Below, piece after piece: positions 5,915 through 9,683 of a stretch of DNA of 9,683 nt; within the stretch, counting starts at the first letter, position 1, and each line of letters starts with the position of its first letter. The DNA lies in contig CALJZV010000232.1 in the NCBI GenBank assembly GCA_937983475.1, positions 1 to 9,683 of the forward strand. Direction: 5' to 3'. Both the position numbers and the translations under genes were made by a program. The notes beneath the pieces were generated by a model. That model made no database searches. It was given only the letters and a program-made list of their open reading frames with translations, and was not told where the DNA came from. The DNA comes from an uncultured Verrucomicrobiales bacterium. GTDB taxonomy: Bacteria > Verrucomicrobiota > Verrucomicrobiia > Limisphaerales > JACDHS01.

Positions 5915-8900
5915 ATGAAAAACTACATCACCCTGCGCCGAGTTGCCGTGGCCGTTCTGGCCACAGGATGGATGACCGCTGCCGTTGCCGCGTCCATTGC
6001 GGATGATTCGAGCCATGAGCAACCCAAGCGCTTTATTTTGTCAAAGGCCGCCGGCGGCCCGAACGCCCCGGCCGGAGCGGTGCCTGAGATTGGGCCGCTG
6101 AAACACGTGTGGGTGAAAGGGCACAAAGCGCACCCGGTCCGCATGCTGGCCCGTTTGAAGGCCAATCCCAAAGCCGATCCCGCAGCCCTGCTCCAGCAAT
6201 CCAACCTGGCGGTTGCGCATCGGTTTTCTGTTCCCGGCCTTGTTCTTCTGGATGCGGCGGATGGCAAGGTTCCCTCGATTGCCACAGATGCCGATTCGCG
6301 CAAGCAGGGAGCCGCCCTGCTCCATCGCATCAAACAATTTCAGGAAACAGGCTTGTTTGAGTTTGTTGAGCCCGATTATATCGTCAGCCTCGACGCTGAA
6401 CCCACGGACTCAGCATTTATCAACGGGACGCTGTGGGGCCTGAAAAACACCGGGCAAAGCGGCGGCATGCCCGGCGCGGACATCAACGTGACGCAGGCCT
6501 GGGACCTCACCACCGGCTCAACCAATGTCATCGTGGCAGTCATTGACACGGGCATTCGTTACACCCATGCCGACCTCGCAGCGCAAATGTGGCGAAATCC
6601 CGGCGAAATTCCCGGCAACGGCCTTGACGACGACGGGAATGGCTACGTGGACGACATCTTTGGCATCAACGCCATCACCGGCTCGGGCAATCCCATGGAC
6701 GACAACAATCACGGGACGCATGTTGCGGGGACCATCGGCGCGGCGGCCAATGATGGCAACCCGCATGTCGGTGTGGTGTGGCAGGTGCGGTTGATGGCAT
6801 GCAAATTTCTTTCCGCCGGCGGTTCGGGGACGACCAGTGACGCCATCAAATGCATTGATTACGCGGTGGCGAAGGGAGCGAGAATTCTCAACAACAGTTG
6901 GGGCGGTGGCGCTTACAGCCAAGCGCTTTTCAACGCCATCGCCACTGCTCAAAGCCAAGGGGTGCTGTTCGTGGCCGCAGCAGGGAACAATGGCCGGAAC
7001 ACGGACAGTGCTCCGCATTACCCCTCCTCCTATGCCATCGACAACGTCGCCTCGGTTGCCGCGCTGCACCGCACGAACCTGGCGGCCGGCTTTTCCACTT
7101 TCCGCACCCCGGCGGTGGGCCTGGGCGCGCCGGGCGTCAGCATTTATTCCGCCACGGCGGGCTCCGACACCGAGTATCAATTGTTCAACGGGACCAGCAT
7201 GGCCGCCCCGCATGTCAGCGGTGTGGCGGCTCTGGTGGCATCAAGGTTTCCCGGCGTTGGCCTTATCGAACTGCGGCAGCGTCTTTTGGCCACGACGACG
7301 GCCGCGCCGGCTCTTTCGGGGAAAACCGCAACCGGAGGCCGCGTCAACGCCTTCAACGCATTGACGGCGGTGCCGGATGGCATCCTGGAAATCACGATGG
7401 CGTCGGCGGATGCTGTGCCCCTGCCCGCGGGGCGAACCACGGCGGTGTTCGTCGCGGTTTCCGACTTGTTCGCGGTGACCAATGCATCAGTGATCGGCAA
7501 TGTGACGGGCGGCGGAACCCTGACGTTTTTCAACAACGGCATTGCGCCGGATGTCGTTGCGAACGATCACATTCACACCGCTTCCTTTGCCGTTCCCACA
7601 AACACCAATTCCGTAACCTTGTTAATTCAGGTGTCCGCGCCTGGAATGACCAACGGATCCAACTCGGTGACGTGGCCCGTGATCACGCCGCCGCCAAACG
7701 ACATGTTTGTGGCCGGGATTGCGGTGACCGGCTCGAGCAACACGGTTTTCGGCTCGAATCTCGGCGCCACGAGCGAGACGGGCGAGCCGTTGCACGCGGG
7801 TGTCAGCGGCGGCAAGTCGGTGTGGTGGACATGGACCGCGCCGACCAGCGGCAATGTCACCATGAACACGGCGGGCAGCAACTTCGACACGCTCCTGGCT
7901 GTGTACACCGGCGCGTCCGTGTCGGCGCTGATGCCCGTCGCCAGCAACGACGACAGCGGCAGCCTCCTCACCAGCTCGGTGACATTTTCCGTCCTTGCGG
8001 GAACGGCCTATCACATCGCCGTGGACGGCTACGCTGGCGCGTCCGGAAGCATCACGCTGAACGTAATTCCGACAACATCGCCGCCAAACGACATGTTTGT
8101 GGCCGGGATTGCGGTGACCGGCTCGAGCAACACGGTTTTCGGCTCGAATCTCGGCGCCACGAGCGAGACGGGCGAGCCGTTGCACGCGGGTGTCAGCGGC
8201 GGCAAGTCGGTGTGGTGGACATGGACCGCGCCGACCAGCGGCAATGTCACCATGAACACGGCGGGCAGCAACTTCGACACGCTCCTGGCTGTGTACACCG
8301 GCGCGTCCGTGTCGGCGCTGATGCCCGTCGCCAGCAACGACGACAGCGGCAGCCTCCTCACCAGCTCGGTGACATTTTCCGTCCTTGCGGGAACGGCCTA
8401 TCACATCGCCGTGGACGGCTACGCTGGCGCGTCCGGAAGCATCACATTGGCCATCGATGCCTCTCCGCCGTCTCCGCCAGCCATCCTTCAACATCCGCAA
8501 AATCAAACGGCGCCGGCTGGTGGAAACGCCACATTTTCAGTGCAGGCCTCCGGTGCTACACCGCTGTCGTATCAGTGGCGATTCAATGGAGCAAACATCG
8601 CTGGGGCCACGGCTTCGGCGCTGGGGTTGGCAAATTTGAGCTCCAGCAACGCGGGGAATTATTCCGTCCTCATCACCAACTCATTGGGTTCTGTAGCCAG
8701 TTCCAATGCGTTATTAACCGTCATGGAATTGACACCGATCCTCTTTGATGATTTTGAGCCGGGTATTGACGCAAGCCAGTGGTCAGCTTTTGGTGGAACC
8801 GTTCTGGCCACCAACCACGGCGGTTTTGTGACATCCCCCAATTCCCTTTGGTTTGGCGGCAACGGGTCGCGCTTTGCCACCACCCGGGCCATCGACACCT

Positions 8901-9424
8901 TGTCGGGCGGCGCAATCCTGTTTCATTTGAGCTTGTCCGACGGCAATGCGTTTCCGTGGGAGCGGGTGGATTTGCCGGCGGAGGCGGTCGTGCTGGAATA
9001 TTCGGTCAATGGCGGCGGCACGTGGATTACCCTGGCCACCTACAACACGTCCTCCTTTTTTAACTGGGGCCTGCAACAGGCTATTCTGCCGTCGGCGGCG
9101 CAATCCAGTGCGACGTTGTTCCGCTGGCGTCAAGTCACCCACAGCGGTGACTGCTGCGACCACTGGGCGCTGGATAATGTGCGGATAGGTGTTTTGAATG
9201 CGCCGCCACCGGCCATTCAAGCGGGCACCATTCGGTATTTTTCCGATTCGATGGAATTTCAGTTCGCTGGGCGAATGGGCCATGGTTACTCCATCCAGGC
9301 ATCTTCAAATCTGGTGCATTGGTGGACCCTTACCAATCTGGTCGGCAACGGTTCGGGCATGGTTGTTCGGGACGGCGCGGCTGGAGGCTGGAGCAACCGG
9401 TATTACCGAATTGTCTCCCCGTAA
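5915..9424 (+). CDS. Secreted multidomain subtilisin-like serine protease (S8)
   Basis: A 1169-residue exported subtilase, probably degrading extracellular protein. Order: Sec signal peptide (1-25, likely cut after AVA); I9-like propeptide (about 60-158, ending FEFVEPDYIV); catalytic domain (about 165-485) with Asp211 (VIDTG), His266 (HGTHVAG), oxyanion Asn358 (AAGNN) and Ser428 (GTSMAAPH), plus an Asp-rich probable calcium loop (LDDDGNGYVDD, 237-247). Then come a beta-sandwich linker (about 490-590), two identical PPC-like modules (593-715 and 723-845), an Ig-like domain (about 855-936), a reelin-like jelly-roll (about 943-1092) and a C-terminal module (1101-1169). I chose ATG 5915 because it gives the signal peptide; the frame is open far upstream, including an ATG at 5699, but those residues look like noncoding translation. 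The triad is intact, so it should be active. No lipobox, LPXTG or PEP-CTERM anchor is seen. The natural substrate is unknown. Confidence 0.95.
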   Translation: MKNYITLRRVAVAVLATGWMTAAVAASIADDSSHEQPKRFILSKAAGGPNAPAGAVPEIGPLKHVWVKGHKAHPVRMLARLKANPKADPAALLQQSNLAVAHRFSVPGLVLLDAADGKVPSIATDADSRKQGAALLHRIKQFQETGLFEFVEPDYIVSLDAEPTDSAFINGTLWGLKNTGQSGGMPGADINVTQAWDLTTGSTNVIVAVIDTGIRYTHADLAAQMWRNPGEIPGNGLDDDGNGYVDDIFGINAITGSGNPMDDNNHGTHVAGTIGAAANDGNPHVGVVWQVRLMACKFLSAGGSGTTSDAIKCIDYAVAKGARILNNSWGGGAYSQALFNAIATAQSQGVLFVAAAGNNGRNTDSAPHYPSSYAIDNVASVAALHRTNLAAGFSTFRTPAVGLGAPGVSIYSATAGSDTEYQLFNGTSMAAPHVSGVAALVASRFPGVGLIELRQRLLATTTAAPALSGKTATGGRVNAFNALTAVPDGILEITMASADAVPLPAGRTTAVFVAVSDLFAVTNASVIGNVTGGGTLTFFNNGIAPDVVANDHIHTASFAVPTNTNSVTLLIQVSAPGMTNGSNSVTWPVITPPPNDMFVAGIAVTGSSNTVFGSNLGATSETGEPLHAGVSGGKSVWWTWTAPTSGNVTMNTAGSNFDTLLAVYTGASVSALMPVASNDDSGSLLTSSVTFSVLAGTAYHIAVDGYAGASGSITLNVIPTTSPPNDMFVAGIAVTGSSNTVFGSNLGATSETGEPLHAGVSGGKSVWWTWTAPTSGNVTMNTAGSNFDTLLAVYTGASVSALMPVASNDDSGSLLTSSVTFSVLAGTAYHIAVDGYAGASGSITLAIDASPPSPPAILQHPQNQTAPAGGNATFSVQASGATPLSYQWRFNGANIAGATASALGLANLSSSNAGNYSVLITNSLGSVASSNALLTVMELTPILFDDFEPGIDASQWSAFGGTVLATNHGGFVTSPNSLWFGGNGSRFATTRAIDTLSGGAILFHLSLSDGNAFPWERVDLPAEAVVLEYSVNGGGTWITLATYNTSSFFNWGLQQAILPSAAQSSATLFRWRQVTHSGDCCDHWALDNVRIGVLNAPPPAIQAGTIRYFSDSMEFQFAGRMGHGYSIQASSNLVHWWTLTNLVGNGSGMVVRDGAAGGWSNRYYRIVSP
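7689..8055 (+). repeat. Perfect 367-bp tandem repeat, copy 1 (PPC-like module)
   Basis: This stretch is identical base for base, as read by eye, to 8079-8445, with a 390-nt period (130 codons, in frame). It encodes protease residues 593-715, a beta-sandwich module beginning PPNDMFVAGIAVTG, with GEPLHAGVSGGKSVWWTW in the middle and AYHIAVDGYAGASGSITL at the end. Such modules resemble the bacterial pre-peptidase C-terminal family, often linked to secreted hydrolases. A 23-nt unmatched linker (8056-8078) joins the copies. Confidence 0.95.
8079..8445 (+). repeat. Perfect 367-bp tandem repeat, copy 2 (PPC-like module)
   Basis: Second copy of the unit at 7689-8055, encoding residues 723-845. Identity stops abruptly at 8446, where a synonymous change (ACG to ACA) begins, followed by divergent codons leading into the Ig-like domain. 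The lack of any synonymous difference across 367 bp points to a recent duplication or to gene conversion. Confidence 0.95.
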
Positions 9425-9480
9425 TGGCTGAGCGAATGCGTCGCGCTGCTCCCTGGAATGGATTCCGGCGTGAAGGGTTC

Positions 9481-9498
9481 TGTGCGCCTGAACGCACA
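9481..9498 (+). terminator. Small hairpin downstream of the protease gene
   Basis: TGTGCG (9481-9486) and CGCACA (9493-9498) form a 6-bp stem with a 6-nt loop, 57 nt after the protease stop. No T-run follows, so an intrinsic terminator is not well supported; it may only be a chance hairpin or a site protecting the 3' end. Confidence 0.2.
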
Positions 9499-9537
9499 CT
9501 GTTCAATACAATTTGCTTTATGGTAAATGAACTGTGT

Positions 9538-9599
9538 CAGCCTTTTTCCACGGCCGCCCGCGCGTTTTCTTGAAGGCGGCCGGGTTGTGGAAACGGCTG
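9538..9599. repeat. Long imperfect inverted repeat downstream of the protease gene
   Basis: CAGCC (9538-9542), TTTCCAC (9545-9551) and GGCCGCC (9552-9558) pair respectively with GGCTG (9595-9599), GTGGAAA (9587-9593) and GGCGGCC (9575-9581). The loop is 16 nt, with a 5-nt bulge (9582-9586) and a small internal loop. This makes 19 bp of stem. It lacks a following T-tract on either strand, so it is not a classical intrinsic terminator, yet it could end transcription or form part of the leader of a gene starting at 9611. Confidence 0.55.
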
Positions 9600-9610
9600 A
9601 AACTCGACCT

Positions 9611-9683
9611 ATGAAACCGAATGTCACGACACCCCCCTGGTCTTTTGTTGTACCGGGAGCATGGTTTCGGGCCTGCTGGCTCT
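9611..9683 (+). CDS. Possible start of a downstream gene, cut by the window edge
   Basis: An ATG at 9611 opens a frame of 24 codons (beginning MKPNVTTPPWSFVVPGAW) that is still open at the window end. The stretch after the first residues is fairly hydrophobic and could begin an exported protein, but it is too short to judge. It starts 11 nt after the inverted repeat at 9538-9599 and has no Shine-Dalgarno site. No product can be assigned. Confidence 0.25.
   Translation, partial: MKPNVTTPPWSFVVPGAWFRACWL

Noticed and set aside
5788..6006. Small plus-strand frame with a GGGAGG 12 nt upstream of its ATG, overlapping the protease start
   Set aside because: The spacing is long and the product has no hydrophobic or other recognisable pattern. 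Most of its second half is the protease signal-peptide region read in another frame.
6518..7213. 231-codon minus-strand open frame
   Set aside because: It is antisense to the protease catalytic domain, whose motifs are complete on the plus strand.
7689..8445. Tandem repeat as a CRISPR array or mobile element
   Set aside because: Only two units of 367 bp, in frame within a protein domain, with no short repeats, terminal inverted repeats or transposase.
7622..8506. 294-codon minus-strand frame with an internal repeat
   Set aside because: Its repeat is simply the complement of the duplicated PPC-like module; the Arg/Gly/Ala-rich composition is typical of a GC-rich shadow frame.
9403..9627. 74-codon minus-strand frame downstream of the protease
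   Set aside because: It spans the long inverted repeat and the protease 3' end, has no recognisable motif, and lacks a ribosome binding site.

Overview
The window looks like a piece of a Verrucomicrobiota chromosome (Pedosphaera/Limisphaerales-like). This is inferred from protein style, not from a search. The large secreted protease combines a PPC-like module (GEPLHAGVSGGKSVWWTWTAP), an Ig-like domain (YQWRFNGANIAGAT) and a C-terminal YSIQASSNLVHW...RYYRIVSP module, a mix I associate with that phylum. The DNA is GC-rich.

Layout: positions 1-5518 carry six minus-strand housekeeping genes in one direction. In transcription order they are scpA, scpB, pheA (fused chorismate mutase/prephenate dehydratase), lgt, miaA and hflX; hflX runs off the left edge without its C terminus. 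The gaps are 27, 54, 75, 38 and 77 nt, so this is a likely operon. A good sigma70-like promoter (TTGCCA-17-TTTAAT) lies just upstream of scpA, with an inverted repeat over its -35 box. The products serve chromosome segregation (ScpA/ScpB with SMC), phenylalanine synthesis, lipoprotein maturation, tRNA i6A37 modification and ribosome rescue. No step links them all.

Positions 5519-5914 are a 396-nt divergent intergenic region. Positions 5915-9424 on the plus strand encode a 1169-residue secreted subtilisin-family (S8) protease with a complete catalytic triad. It has a signal peptide, I9-like propeptide, catalytic domain, beta-sandwich linker, two PPC-like modules, an Ig-like domain, a reelin-like jelly-roll and a C-terminal module. 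The two PPC-like modules are encoded by a perfect 367-bp tandem direct repeat, the most striking feature here.

Positions 9425-9683 are intergenic, with a long imperfect hairpin and perhaps the first codons of another plus-strand gene. I see no mobile element, CRISPR array, tRNA or rRNA, and no clear evidence of a wholly new system. The points most worth following are the perfect domain duplication, the operator-like repeat at the scpA promoter, the lack of Shine-Dalgarno sites, and the conserved-looking C-terminal module of the protease.
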